A DNA stretch of 64,000 nucleotides from Sphingobium sp. Ant17 (GCF_000588875.1 NZ_JEMV01000011.1:34062-98061), one strand, 5' to 3'. Shown: positions 10,898-18,856, counted from the stretch's first letter. Notes: generated by a model not told the origin, from the letters alone. Translations and numbers: made by a program.

Positions 10898-10912
10898 GTT
10901 CCCTTCCTGTTC
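10898..10912 (-). promoter_or_regulatory. LexA (SOS) box upstream of imuA
   Basis: The + strand reads GTTC, seven bases, GTTC. On the coding strand this is GAAC-N7-GAAC, a perfect match to the alphaproteobacterial LexA site. It lies 27 bases before the imuA ATG, within the expected promoter, so LexA bound here should repress the mutasome operon until DNA damage. Confidence 0.88.
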
Positions 10913-11224
10913 TCCATGACTCCCCGGACTGTCAAGTTAGTCGAGCGCATGTTTCGGGGTGAACGAGGTCCTGCTTGGGGCATCCGACGGATCCAACGTC
11001 ATGGATTCCCTGAATCGTTTCGCGACGCGATCGTGAGTTCACAAAATATCGAGCGCGAGAGAAAATCGAGGGGCGATGCCCGAATCGAAATCGCCAAATC
11101 ATTCGGTCGCTGTTCGCCGTGTTCGCATTCCGAATCGGGGACCATCAAAGAGAAGCAGATGTCTGTTTACCAGCACTCGAAACAGGAGAGATCAGGCTGG
11201 TGACGTTCATCCGGCGTTCCGAAG
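10913..11224. other. Intergenic stretch with no supportable gene
   Basis: About 310 bases lie upstream of the SOS box and beyond the 3' end of the lysozyme-inhibitor-like gene. A short + strand frame at 10916-11203 has no recognisable motif or convincing ribosome-binding site. I see nothing else in it. Confidence 0.4.
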
Positions 11225-11530
11225 CTAGGAACCAGGCGGGTTCACCCGGCAGTTTCGAAAATCGATATCGTTATCGAGTACCAAAGCGACCATCTCGCCA
11301 TCTATGATCAGGGCAGCGCCTGTTGCTTCAAACCGTCGCCCAAGCGATGAGTCCCGTGGCCTGAGCGCGACCGTCCGTCTCCCGATCGTTACGAGCGCGC
11401 CATCCCGGCTGATCTTGGCAAGGAAGGTTCGACCGCCGTCGCAATATATGGTCAGCTGCTCGCTGTCCGATGCGCAGGCTGCGGTCGGAACAGCGGCGAC
11501 AAGCAGGGCAGGGAGGAGAAGGCGTCCCAT
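11225..11530 (-). CDS. MliC-like exported lysozyme-inhibitor domain protein
   Basis: The 101-residue protein from the ATG at 11530 has a signal peptide (a hydrophobic stretch in the first 20 residues, then ACASDSEQ). The mature part resembles the MliC fold: LTIYCDGGRTFLAKI, a turn with DGALVTI, and a second cysteine near the end (DFRNCRV) that can pair with the first. MliC proteins inhibit C-type lysozymes in the periplasm or outer membrane. The similarity is by pattern only. The frame extends further upstream, but the earlier residues do not look like a natural N-terminus. Confidence 0.6.
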   Translation of the reverse strand: MGRLLLPALLVAAVPTAACASDSEQLTIYCDGGRTFLAKISRDGALVTIGRRTVALRPRDSSLGRRFEATGAALIIDGEMVALVLDNDIDFRNCRVNPPGS

Positions 11531-11567
11531 CGAAACAGATGCTCCATGGGAGGGTCCCACGCGAAGC

Positions 11568-11741
11568 TTAACCTTCCGGCTCCAGCGGCGTTCCGTGCGA
11601 CAGCGCATCGACGATCATGGCGGCGAGTGTTTCTTCGGCCCGTCCACGGGCGTTGAGGTCCTTTGACGACAGGTCGTGGCGAAGCCATTGCGGCGCGCGC
11701 GCGATGACACGCATGATGAGCTCGGAAGTCTCTTGGTCCAT
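11568..11741 (-). CDS. Small conserved protein, DUF6771-like
   Basis: A 57-residue acidic protein (starts MDQETSELIMRVIARAPQWL, then LSSKDLNARGRAEETLAAMI). The pattern fits the small DUF6771 family common in sphingomonads, of unknown function. A longer frame to 12029 exists, but the upstream portion runs through the small RNA and its terminator. The ATG at 11741 is therefore preferred. It lies 37 bases upstream of the MliC-like gene on the same strand. Confidence 0.6.
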   Translation of the reverse strand: MDQETSELIMRVIARAPQWLRHDLSSKDLNARGRAEETLAAMIVDALSHGTPLEPEG

Positions 11742-11826
11742 TTGGACCCTATGGGTGGTCGCGTACAGACAAGCAATCATCAAGGTGACACCCAAAAGGC
11801 GATCGTGATGAAAGCAGGGGACGCAT

Positions 11827-11863
11827 AAAAAAAGCCCCGCCAGAGCAAGGCTCGCGGCGGGAC
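11827..11863 (-). terminator. Rho-independent terminator
   Basis: On the minus strand a GTCCCGCC / GGCGGGGC stem with an inner GCGAGC/GCTC part is followed by seven T residues. It ends the candidate small RNA and probably insulates the DUF6771-like gene downstream. Confidence 0.8.
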
Positions 11864-11907
11864 CGAAGTTCAGGGAGGTGCCGCTCCAAAGGGGGGAAGA
11901 AGCGACA
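11827..11907 (-). ncRNA. Candidate SuhB/mmgR-type small RNA
   Basis: The minus strand shows an extended -10-like TGCTATTTC (11922-11914) and, about 80 bases on, a strong terminator. Between them is a pyrimidine-rich segment with CTTCTTCCCCCC and CACCTCCCTGAACTT. CCTCCC motifs in exposed loops followed by a GC-rich terminator hairpin are what I recall of alphaproteobacterial SuhB/mmgR (alpha-r8) RNAs. Those act through anti-Shine-Dalgarno-like pairing. The 5' end is inferred from the -10 element. Family assignment is from memory of the pattern, not a search. Confidence 0.5.
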
Positions 11908-12142
11908 GAACATGAAATAGCATGTTGCGATGAATGACGGGTGAAGCTGCTGTTCATGAGCGCTGCAGCTCGGCTTTTTCCAGCAAGGCTTGTGGCTGCC
12001 ACGGCATCGGAACGCAAAGGCCAGGCCACATTCGTCAGCAGACAGCTCTAGCGGAACCGCGCCATTGTCCATCTGTTCGATCTATCGACCGGCTCTGCGA
12101 AAATCGCCGATGCATATGACCCGAAAGAAAGAGGAACCGACT
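11908..12142. other. Spacer between small RNA and GNAT-like gene
   Basis: This stretch should hold the promoter of the candidate small RNA (minus strand) and that of the gene at 12143 (plus strand). Short frames here overlap on both strands and show no protein-family motif. Confidence 0.4.
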
Positions 12143-12438
12143 ATGGCTGAGACGAGGACGTCCGCGATAATGAAGGCGAGAGCCGCTATGAACTCAAGGT
12201 CGATGGTAGCACGGCTATTGCGGCCTATGAACGGCGCGATGGCGCATTGATCTTCACGCACACGCAGGTTCCTGAGGCGCTGGAAGGGCAAGGCATTGCC
12301 AGTAAGCTGATCGCCGGCGCGTTGGCGGACGTGCGGGAGAAGAGATTGAAGGTCGTGCCGCTATGCGAATTCGTCGCCGGCTATTTTGATCGCCATCCAG
12401 AGGAGCAGGATTTGTTGGCGCTCGACGCGCCAGGCTGA
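12143..12438 (+). pseudogene. Short GNAT (YjdJ/COG2388-type) acetyltransferase, frameshifted near codon 3
   Basis: From about 12150 to 12438 one frame encodes a compact GNAT of the YjdJ type: ELKVDGSTAIAAYERRDGAL, then the CoA-binding EGQGIASKLIAGAL, then LCEFVAGYF. The expected ATG at 12143 is in a different frame. Adding one G after GCTGAG (about 12149) joins them into 98 residues, the normal family length. As read, the ATG leads into a short unrelated peptide ending at 12250. Either the call is a sequencing indel or the gene is inactive. Confidence 0.72.
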
Positions 12439-12514
12439 TCGCAGGGATGTGTGGATCATCCATGGCTTATAACCATTCCCATGCCTCTCCCGCGCCAGCT
12501 AGGTCAACGCAACG

Positions 12515-13336
12515 ATGAAGATCGCCACCTATAATGTGAACGGGATTAACGGGCGCCTGCCTGTCCTGCTAAGATGGCTGGGCGAAGCCGAGCCCGACAT
12601 CGTCTGTCTGCAGGAACTGAAGGCGCCGCAGGGCAAATTTCCCGAAACAGCGATCCGCGACGCAGGCTATGACGCGATATGGCATGGGCAAAGCCAATGG
12701 AACGGCGTTGCGATCCTGAGCCGTGTCGGTGATATCCATGAGACGCGCCGCGGCCTGCCCGGCGATCCGGACGATACGCAAAGCCGCTACATCGAAGCGG
12801 CGGTTGCCGGGGTCCTGGTTGCTGGTCTTTATCTACCCAACGGCAATCCACGCCCTGGACCCAAGTTCGACTTCAAATTGCGCTGGTTCGAGCGGCTTCA
12901 TGATCACCTTGCCTTGCTCGTCGATCTCGATGCGCCGGTTGTGGTCGCCGGGGACTTCAACGTCATGCCAACCGATCTGGATGTTTATGCGCCCGAGCGG
13001 TGGCGGGACGATGCGCTCTTCGCGCCGGAGGTGAGGGACGCCTATCGCCATCTGCTGGAGCAGGGATGGAGCGACGCTCTGCGCGAATTGCATCCTGATG
13101 AGACCATCTACACCTTCTGGAAATATTGGCGCGGGGCGTTCGAGCGCAACGCGGGCCTTCGGATCGACCATATTCTGCTCAACGCAAAGGCACGCAGCAA
13201 GCTTGAATGGGCGCAGGTCGATACAGCGCCGCGCGGATGGGAAAAGACGAGCGACCATGCTCCAGTTTGGATTGAGCTGGCCAACAAGCCGGTGCGCAAG
13301 GCGCGTCAGTCGAGGGCTGCAAACCAGTCAGCATAG
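12515..13336 (+). CDS. xth: Exodeoxyribonuclease III
   Basis: AP endonuclease and 3'-5' exonuclease of base excision repair, 273 residues, cytoplasmic. Visible family motifs are MKIATYNVNGI (metal-binding Asn), CLQELKAP (metal-ligand Glu), GLYLPNGN with the catalytic tyrosine, VVAGDFNVMPTD (catalytic Asp and Asn), and the C-terminal LRIDHILLN and KTSDHAPVWIEL (Asp/His). The C-terminal tail is basic. The last 31 bases overlap the 3' end of the minus-strand gene 13306-13662. It fits the surrounding repair cluster but has no visible LexA box. Confidence 0.95.
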   Translation: MKIATYNVNGINGRLPVLLRWLGEAEPDIVCLQELKAPQGKFPETAIRDAGYDAIWHGQSQWNGVAILSRVGDIHETRRGLPGDPDDTQSRYIEAAVAGVLVAGLYLPNGNPRPGPKFDFKLRWFERLHDHLALLVDLDAPVVVAGDFNVMPTDLDVYAPERWRDDALFAPEVRDAYRHLLEQGWSDALRELHPDETIYTFWKYWRGAFERNAGLRIDHILLNAKARSKLEWAQVDTAPRGWEKTSDHAPVWIELANKPVRKARQSRAANQSA

Positions 13337-13662
13337 GGCGTATTGCGCGCCATATGGCGATTATAGTCAGGTGCGCCATCAGTCCACCAGACTGAGCCAC
13401 GCTCGCCAAGTCCGCGTTTGGCAATGTCCGCCGCCGCATGCGCTTCACGCTCGGCCGATACATCGCCGTTTTTACGGGCGTCGCGCACGGCTCTACGCGC
13501 CTGCATCAGATCCGATACCAGGGTGGCGCGAACGTCCTCGTCCAACGCGGGATTGGACAGTCGCCACAGGCGACCGCGCACGACGAAATAACGGCCATCG
13601 GGCGTCGCCGGGTGGGTGGCGGGCTCCCGGCTCACGCCGGTCGTGCCGCCTCGCGCGCCCAT
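13306..13662 (-). CDS. Conserved hypothetical protein downstream of trxC
   Basis: The 118-residue protein contains TPDGRYFVVRGRLWRLSNP, a charged central helix (MQARRAVRDARKNGDVSAER) and a C-terminal RGSVWWTDGAPDYNRHMARN motif. This pattern recurs in sphingomonad genomes, but I know no function. It starts 31 bases inside the end of trxC and is probably coupled to it. Its 3' end overlaps xth in a convergent arrangement. Confidence 0.75.
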   Translation of the reverse strand: MGARGGTTGVSREPATHPATPDGRYFVVRGRLWRLSNPALDEDVRATLVSDLMQARRAVRDARKNGDVSAEREAHAAADIAKRGLGERGSVWWTDGAPDYNRHMARNTPYADWFAALD

Positions 13663-14087
13663 GCAACGATGGCCTGTTGCGGCATAGCGCCCGATTGCCG
13701 CGCAATTTCGCGGCCACCCCGAAACAGGATCATCGTGGGAATGGACCGGATGGCATAGCGACCCGCGATCGCTTGATGCGCCTCGGTATCGAGTTTCCCA
13801 AGGCGCATATAGGGTTCAAGTTGTCCGGCCGCGGCGCTGAAGGCGGGGGCCATCTGACGACAGGGGCCGCACCAGTTCGCCCAGAAATCGACAAGCAGGG
13901 GAATGTCGGACCGCGCGGCATGCGCGTCGAAATTATCTGCGGTCAGTTTGACGGGCTCCCCAGAGAATAGGGGGCGCTTGCATCGGCCGCAGGTTCCTCC
14001 CTTGGCCAGCCTTTCGCGGGGCAACCGGTTCGCCGTTGCGCAAGCCGGACATATGACAATCAGGGCATCATTGGGCGCCGTAGCCAT
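13632..14087 (-). CDS. trxC: Thioredoxin 2 (zinc-binding thioredoxin)
   Basis: The 151-residue thiol-disulphide oxidoreductase has an N-terminal zinc motif (CPAC and CGRC, near residues 14 and 33). The thioredoxin fold follows, with active site WCGPC and a cis-proline in SIPTMILF. The start at 14087 is chosen over 14099 because GGAG lies 6 bases upstream of it. Much longer upstream frames are antisense to the HU gene. The hypothetical gene 13306-13662 overlaps its end. Confidence 0.92.
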   Translation of the reverse strand: MATAPNDALIVICPACATANRLPRERLAKGGTCGRCKRPLFSGEPVKLTADNFDAHAARSDIPLLVDFWANWCGPCRQMAPAFSAAAGQLEPYMRLGKLDTEAHQAIAGRYAIRSIPTMILFRGGREIARQSGAMPQQAIVAWAREAARPA

Positions 14088-14289
14088 TCTGGTCTCCATC
14101 ATGCGTCGTCTTGGATGGCATAGATGCCATAGATGGGATCGGGCATCCCGAATGTCAGGCCCCGCAAAGGCAAGCAAGGCCTGGGAGGACGATGAAGCCA
14201 ATAGACTGCCAAAAAGCGATAGCGTCCTGGCTGGACGTTGGCTTGCGCCCTCGTCTATGCCCGCCGTCCAACGACACAGGATATAGCCC

Positions 14290-14565
14290 ATGAACAATAC
14301 CGACCTCGCTGAGAAGATCGCCGGCGACAACGGCCTTTCCAAGGCGGATGCCCGCAAGCTGGTCGACGCGGTCTTCGCCGCAATCGCTGATGCTGCAGCA
14401 GCGGGCGAAGAAATTGCCCTGAACGGCTTTGGCAAGTTCAAGGTCAAGGACGCGCCAGCGCGCGAAGGTCGCAACCCCTCCACGGGCGCCACTATCCAGA
14501 TCGCAGCTGCCAAGAAGCTCGGCTTCACGCCCGCCAAGGCGATAAAGGATAAACTGAACGGCTGA
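14290..14565 (+). CDS. HU-family DNA-binding protein
   Basis: The 91-residue nucleoid protein starts MNNTDLAEKIAGDNGLSKAD. It has the HU beta-arm signature (GEEIALNGFGKFKVKDAPAR, then EGRNPSTGATIQI with the intercalating proline) and the C-terminal FTPAKAIKDKLN. It binds and bends DNA as a dimer. Length and motifs match a full-length HU. It sits between trxC (divergent) and the SRAP operon. Confidence 0.94.
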   Translation: MNNTDLAEKIAGDNGLSKADARKLVDAVFAAIADAAAAGEEIALNGFGKFKVKDAPAREGRNPSTGATIQIAAAKKLGFTPAKAIKDKLNG

Positions 14566-14623
14566 AATTTCGCGGGAAACGTCCGTCCACGGCGCTTCCC
14601 GGCTATCGCCGGTTGACAATATT

Positions 14624-14638
14624 GTTCGCTTTATGTTC
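14624..14638 (+). promoter_or_regulatory. LexA (SOS) box upstream of the SRAP genes
   Basis: A perfect GTTC-N7-GTTC site lies 40 bases before the first SRAP gene. A TTGACA -35-like hexamer sits immediately upstream at 14613-14618, so the box would fall in the promoter spacer where LexA blocks RNA polymerase. It is the second such site in the window, after the one before imuA. Confidence 0.82.
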
Positions 14639-14678
14639 CAATCATCGGATGTCTTTCGAGTCTCCCTAGGAGCGGTCG

Positions 14679-15337
14679 ATGTCCAGATTGCATACGACCC
14701 TGGCGAGTGTCGGCGAAGTCGCCATGCATTTCGGTGCGGCGCTGCCGCAAGGGCCTGTCCATTTTGCTCGTGAAACCACCGAGGGCGCCGACGGGCTCGT
14801 CGTATTTGAAAGCCGGGGACGTCGGCTGTTACGGTCGATGGGGTGGGGATTCCCGCGCCCCGCGAGATGCGCGAACATGGCGACGATCCTCAGCGGCTGG
14901 GGCTGGTTGCCGATCTCACCAATCCCATGTGGGAGCATATGGTCGTGGACCCGCGCTATCGCTGCCTTATCGTCCTGACCCATTTCGCCAATCCGGACGG
15001 CGCGCCCGGGCATAAGACGAGGACTTGGTTCTCGGTCAAACATGCTCCCGTCATGGCCTGGGCCGGCTTCTGCCGGAACCTGCCTGATTACGGCCCTGTC
15101 TATGCGGGCATGACAATGGTGGCGAACGCCGCGGTCATGCCGACCAACGACAGGATGCCGGTTCTTTTCGATCCCCACGACTATGACGCATGGCTGCACG
15201 GCGGCATCAGGGACGTCATCGGATTCCAGCATCGCGCACCCTTTGCTGCTGAGCGCATGGTCGTCGAGCATACAGAAGATCTCTGGCGCAGCGGAAAATT
15301 GCCGGCGAAAGCCCAGCCGCAGCTTGCCTTGCTCTGA
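14679..15337 (+). pseudogene. SRAP-family paralogue without the catalytic residues, frameshifted
   Basis: The protein resembles SOS response-associated peptidases (YedK/HMCES), which cap abasic sites in single-stranded DNA. Its frame breaks at a C run (14858-14861), and adding one C restores 219 residues. It begins MSRLH, so the invariant Cys2 that attacks the abasic site is Ser. The active-site Glu region reads FANPDG (Asn), the His of HDRMP is Asn (NDRMP), and the conserved Asn before ADL is missing. It is likely non-catalytic even if the frame is intact. SD AGGAG precedes the ATG, and the LexA box at 14624 controls it. The intact paralogue follows 50 bases later. Confidence 0.8.
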
Positions 15338-15386
15338 ACGCCGCGCAACACTTGCAGTCGGGCGGCGCGACTAGGCAGGTGCGACG

Positions 15387-16037
15387 ATGTGTAATCTTTA
15401 TACCGAGCGACTAAGCGCAGCCGAGGTGGCGGCGCATTTCGGCGTCGAGGCGCCCGACATCGCCGCCATGAACGTGCCGGACGAAGTCTATCCCGGCTAT
15501 CCCGGCATGGTGGTGCGCGAGGCAGAAGGAAAGCGTGTCCTTCAATCCATGGTCTGGGGGTTTCCGCTGGTCCTGCGCGGCATGAAGCCTGGATCCAAGC
15601 CAAAGCCTGTCAATAACATTGCCGACCTGCGCAAACCCATGTGGGTCGGCCTCGCGCGAAAGCCCCAATGGCGTTGCCTCATCCCTTTGACGGCCTTTGC
15701 AGAAGCGGAGGGCAAGAAGGGGAGCAAGACCCGTACCTGGTTCCATCTGAAGGATCGACCGGTCTTTGCCTGGGCGGGACTTTGGCGGGAAAGCCAGGAA
15801 TGGGGCGCGGTCTATTCAGGGGTGATGACCGACTGCAACGAAGCGATCCGCCCGGTGCATGATCGCATGCCTGTGCTCTTGCATGAGGATGAATATGACC
15901 GCTGGCTCGGCGGATCGTTCGACGAGGCGATCGCTTTCCAGGATCGCTGCTTCCCCGACGATCTCATCGAGATGACGCGCACCAGCGATCCCTGGAACAA
16001 GCCGCGGGCAGCAGCATCTGCGCCGTCGCTGCTGTGA
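15387..16037 (+). CDS. SOS response-associated peptidase (SRAP, YedK/HMCES family)
   Basis: The 216-residue protein forms a covalent thiazolidine crosslink with abasic sites in single-stranded DNA, shielding them from error-prone processing. Catalytic features are present: MCNLYT with Cys2 exposed after Met removal, the Asn in VNNIADL, Glu in FAEAEG, and His in VHDRMPVLL. It lies downstream of the SOS-box-driven degenerate paralogue, and its stop codon overlaps the GTG start of the next small gene. It is therefore probably SOS-induced. Confidence 0.93.
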   Translation: MCNLYTERLSAAEVAAHFGVEAPDIAAMNVPDEVYPGYPGMVVREAEGKRVLQSMVWGFPLVLRGMKPGSKPKPVNNIADLRKPMWVGLARKPQWRCLIPLTAFAEAEGKKGSKTRTWFHLKDRPVFAWAGLWRESQEWGAVYSGVMTDCNEAIRPVHDRMPVLLHEDEYDRWLGGSFDEAIAFQDRCFPDDLIEMTRTSDPWNKPRAAASAPSLL

Positions 16038-16225
16038 GGGCCGATCTTGAACGTTGGGCTGAAGCGCTGGCGGTCGAGCGGGAGCATGGCGCGAACGCCG
16101 GCGACTTCATTGCAGAAAGGGTAAGAATGCTGGCGCTGGCGGGCGATCAGGCAGGCGTGGTGCGATGGCTCGACATTGCGACGCGGCTGGACCAGCTTCT
16201 CGATGCGAGCGCCATGGCGCATTGA
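16034..16225 (+). CDS. Small conserved protein, DUF6961-like
   Basis: A 63-residue protein starting at a GTG that overlaps the SRAP stop codon (GTGA). The pattern (ERWAEALAVEREHGANAGDF, then LALAGDQAGVVRWLDIATRL) resembles the small DUF6961 family of sphingomonads. Function is unknown. Coupling to the SRAP gene suggests a shared SOS-regulated transcript. Confidence 0.6.
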   Translation: MRADLERWAEALAVEREHGANAGDFIAERVRMLALAGDQAGVVRWLDIATRLDQLLDASAMAH

Positions 16226-16229
16226 AGGC

Positions 16230-16828
16230 TTACCGATATCCGAGCCTATTTTGGTTCACCACTTTCTCACAAAGCGTGCGGAAGGTGATCGACCAGCGGG
16301 TCTCGTCCATTTCGGCTATGCTATGTTCCCATTGGTACCGCGCTTCGCCTTCAAGATGATAGACCGAGCGCGGCGCAAGCGGAACGGTGATGCGATCGAA
16401 CCCGTCGGGCTTGCGCCGCCGAAAACGCAAGGGGGCAGACACGCCCAGCGAAATACCAACAACATGGTCGAAGACGGGCGATCGCGGTGCCAGCCGATGC
16501 CTGCGCCAGGATCATATCGAATCAGGAGTGCCTGGGCGAGGTTGGCGGAATCAAGGCCAGCAAAGGCTGCGGCCTTGTCGCGCGCCGTCAGTAGCCAATC
16601 AGGCATGGGATCCGTCGGTCCAAAGCGTGCGTCGTCAAAATCATAACGCCAGCCAAAGGAACTGGTCAGGCGTTTGCCAAGCCAGCCCTGGAAGCGAAAT
16701 GGCTCGAGCGTGGTAGCATTGATCCCGGCTATCAGGCTCAATTCCTCGTCGCGAGAGAGAAGGTCGTCACGATAGGAGAGGCCCGGAATTTTCGGGGGCT
16801 CGAACAGATCGGGAAACAGGCTGGCCAT
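16230..16828 (-). pseudogene. alkB: AlkB-type 2-oxoglutarate/Fe(II) dioxygenase, frameshifted
   Basis: AlkB proteins remove alkyl groups from DNA or RNA bases by oxidative demethylation. The N-terminal frame (ATG 16828) carries YDPGAGIGWHRDRP with the iron-binding HxD. The C-terminal frame carries LRFRRRKP, the second iron-ligand His (WEHSIAEM) and RWSITFR with the 2-oxoglutarate arginine. The frames join into 199 residues if one base is added to the GGG run at 16476-16478. It converges with the SRAP operon. It has no visible LexA box upstream. Confidence 0.82.
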
Positions 16829-16877
16829 CCATGCCTAAATTGGGACGCTGCGCTTAGAAGGCAATCGCATAGGTGAT

Positions 16878-17252
16878 TTATGATTTCCCGCCTTCCCATA
16901 ACTCAATAATCCGATCAAGCAGACGGTCGACGATGGCAAGGCCTTGGGCCGTCATCGAAATCGCGACGCGTCGCCCATCTGGACGAGGAATGTCCCGCGT
17001 CACCAACCCTCGCTTTTCCATCTCGGCGATCTTGCGGTGGGCGGTCGATTGCGGAATGTCGGGGGCGGCGGTATACAGAGAGAAGAGATAGACCTCCCGC
17101 TTCTCATATTGCGCCAGGTAAAGATCGAGCAGCATGTCCCAGACAGGGCTGGGGCATAGACGATAGCCAATAGCCTCACCAATCGTCCGCCGCATGGCCA
17201 CCAGCCTGCGGCACATATCGATACGTCTGTCGGGGGGATATATCTGCGCCAT
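16878..17252 (-). CDS. MarR-like winged-helix transcriptional regulator
   Basis: The 124-residue protein has a winged helix: PQSTAHRKIAEMEKRGLVTR recognition region, then RPDGRRVAISMTAQG wing. The C-terminus is a dimerisation helix. The ATG at 17252 follows AAAGGAGG with a 6-base spacing, so earlier starts to 17333 are not used. Its targets are unknown. It lies between alkB and radC but faces the same way as both. Confidence 0.85.
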   Translation of the reverse strand: MAQIYPPDRRIDMCRRLVAMRRTIGEAIGYRLCPSPVWDMLLDLYLAQYEKREVYLFSLYTAAPDIPQSTAHRKIAEMEKRGLVTRDIPRPDGRRVAISMTAQGLAIVDRLLDRIIELWEGGKS

Positions 17253-17403
17253 GTCATGCCTCCTTTTTTGGATAGTGACCCTTCGCTCCTCTCTTCGGCC
17301 CGTGAACGAGCGGGCCATGTTTGAAAGCCCCATTGATCATTGCGGTTCGCCTGAAGTGGTTGCCGCCTTTCTGGCTACGCCTGCGGCGCGGCGGGCCGTG
17401 GGG

Positions 17404-18072
17404 CTAAAGATACCCCGCCTGGCGGAAACTCACATGCCCGGCATGGGCGATGACCAGATGATCATGGACCGCGACATCCAGGCAACGTGCTGCATCGACA
17501 ATCTTCCTGGTGAAGGCCCGGTCAGCCCGTGAAGGCTGAGGTTGGCCCGATGGATGGTTATGAATGAGAAAAATTGCGGTCGCACCTATCTCGACGCATC
17601 GCTTCATGATTTCACGTGGATAGGCGTGGACATGAGAGATGGTGCCGGTCGCCAGCACTTCATCTGCCAATATCTCATTGACGGCGTTGAGGAAAAGCAC
17701 CCGCAACTGTTCGACCGGCGCGAATGCCATGGTGGCGCGCAGATAGTCCAGCAGTGCCTGTTCGTTCGAGAGTATCGGTTTACCGGCGAGTTTTCCGCGC
17801 AGAATATGGTGGATAGACATTTGCAGGCACTCAAATGTCCGCTCGACACATAGCGCGCCATCCAGAAGGCGCATCCGGTCCTGGCGCCGCGCAGAGAGGG
17901 TTGCAGCAAAAGAACCGAACCTGTCGACCAGCTGCTGCGCCAGTTCGGGCGCGCGCGCCGGACAGGTGAGCGCGATCAGCTCTTCCAGGGCCTGTCGACA
18001 CCGCGCCGCTTTATCCGGCTGCGATGTCGAAAGGTCGCGCCGATGAGCATGGTTTGTGCTACCCAACTCCAC
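17404..18072 (-). CDS. radC: RadC-family JAB-domain protein
   Basis: The 222-residue protein from the GTG at 18072 has the RadC/DUF2466 JAB metalloprotease-like domain in its C-terminal 120 residues: FLNAVNEILADEV, GTISHVHAYPREIMKRC, and the metal-binding HNHPSG followed by PQPSRADRAFT. The N-terminal helix-hairpin-helix region is short and divergent (ALEELIALTCPARAPELAQQ). RadC genes are common on mobile elements; the molecular role is unsettled. The beginning overlaps the end of the membrane-protein gene by about 97 bases. A longer frame to 18552 runs antisense to nothing known and through that gene, so I do not use it. Confidence 0.83.
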   Translation of the reverse strand: MELGSTNHAHRRDLSTSQPDKAARCRQALEELIALTCPARAPELAQQLVDRFGSFAATLSARRQDRMRLLDGALCVERTFECLQMSIHHILRGKLAGKPILSNEQALLDYLRATMAFAPVEQLRVLFLNAVNEILADEVLATGTISHVHAYPREIMKRCVEIGATAIFLIHNHPSGQPQPSRADRAFTRKIVDAARCLDVAVHDHLVIAHAGHVSFRQAGYL

Positions 18073-18416
18073 ACCGCCAGCGCATCGACATAGGCACGCG
18101 GTACAATCGCCGGCATCAGGATCCGCATCAGATGCACGGCTACCTCTGCGCCTAGCATCGCCGCGACCCAGAGCGGCCAGAACCGTGTGCTTTGTAGAGA
18201 AAGCCATATAAACACACTCAATAAGGCAAAATCGACCAGGAGAATGGCGATCTCGATATGATGGAACCGGTCGCCGAACGGGTCGACAAGCCCTACGGAC
18301 AGACAGGCAGCGCCCAGCAGGGCTGCAGCGCCGATCCTTTCGGGCGTGCCGCCCCGCCATGCGGCATAGAGGGTGCTGACAATGAGCAGGGTCAGGAACG
18401 CGATTTGCCGGGTCAT
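17976..18416 (-). CDS. Small multi-pass membrane protein of unknown function
   Basis: The 146-residue protein has about four hydrophobic segments (near residues 5-20, 50-68, 72-95 and 115-132) and a basic C-terminus (HRSRIKRRG). I do not recognise the family. The ATG at 18416 follows a weak AGGG; an alternative TTG lies at 18452. Its 3' end overlaps radC, so the two may be coupled. Confidence 0.6.
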   Translation of the reverse strand: MTRQIAFLTLLIVSTLYAAWRGGTPERIGAAALLGAACLSVGLVDPFGDRFHHIEIAILLVDFALLSVFIWLSLQSTRFWPLWVAAMLGAEVAVHLMRILMPAIVPRAYVDALAVWSWVAQTMLIGATFRHRSRIKRRGVDRPWKS

Positions 18417-18466
18417 GACCCTGATTGAACCCAGGTGGCCGCATTGCGTCAATCCTCTCTTGCGCG

Positions 18467-18802
18467 TCAGACGACGCGCAGATGGGCAGGCTGATCATGC
18501 GAGACAACTTTGAAAAGGTCGCCATAAGCGGTTTGCCCGAGCCCAACATCATCGCTGGCCCGTTTGAGATGGGCGTGGGTTATGACCATCTGCTCGCGCG
18601 TCTGCGCAATCAGCATGACAGCAGCGGCAGATGTCGCGATAGCCTCCTGGCCGATCGCAGCTGCAAAACGGGCATCAAGACGAGCCAGGGGTAGCGAGGC
18701 GTTGAGTTCGGCAATCCGGGCTGCAGCAATATCGAGCGCAGCTTCGGCGGCAAATAGCCGCTCGGCAACCGATTTGGCGATGGTCTGTCGTTTAACGCGC
18801 AT
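18467..18802 (-). CDS. Conserved hypothetical alanine-rich helical protein
   Basis: The 111-residue protein is mostly predicted helix (AERLFAAEAALDIAAARIAE, then ASAAAVMLIAQTREQMVITH). The ATG at 18802 follows AAGGAG with a 5-base spacing. No signal peptide or transmembrane segment is clear. Function is unknown. It lies upstream of the membrane protein and radC on the same strand. Confidence 0.65.
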   Translation of the reverse strand: MRVKRQTIAKSVAERLFAAEAALDIAAARIAELNASLPLARLDARFAAAIGQEAIATSAAAVMLIAQTREQMVITHAHLKRASDDVGLGQTAYGDLFKVVSHDQPAHLRVV

Positions 18803-18856
18803 AGAATCTCCTTCCCGCAAAAGCGGGTGAACAGGGAAAACATAAAAATGTTGGTT

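Noticed and set aside
17404..18552. Longer RadC start at 18552
   Set aside because: The upstream part runs through the membrane-protein gene in another frame and looks non-coding; GTG at 18072 fits the family better.
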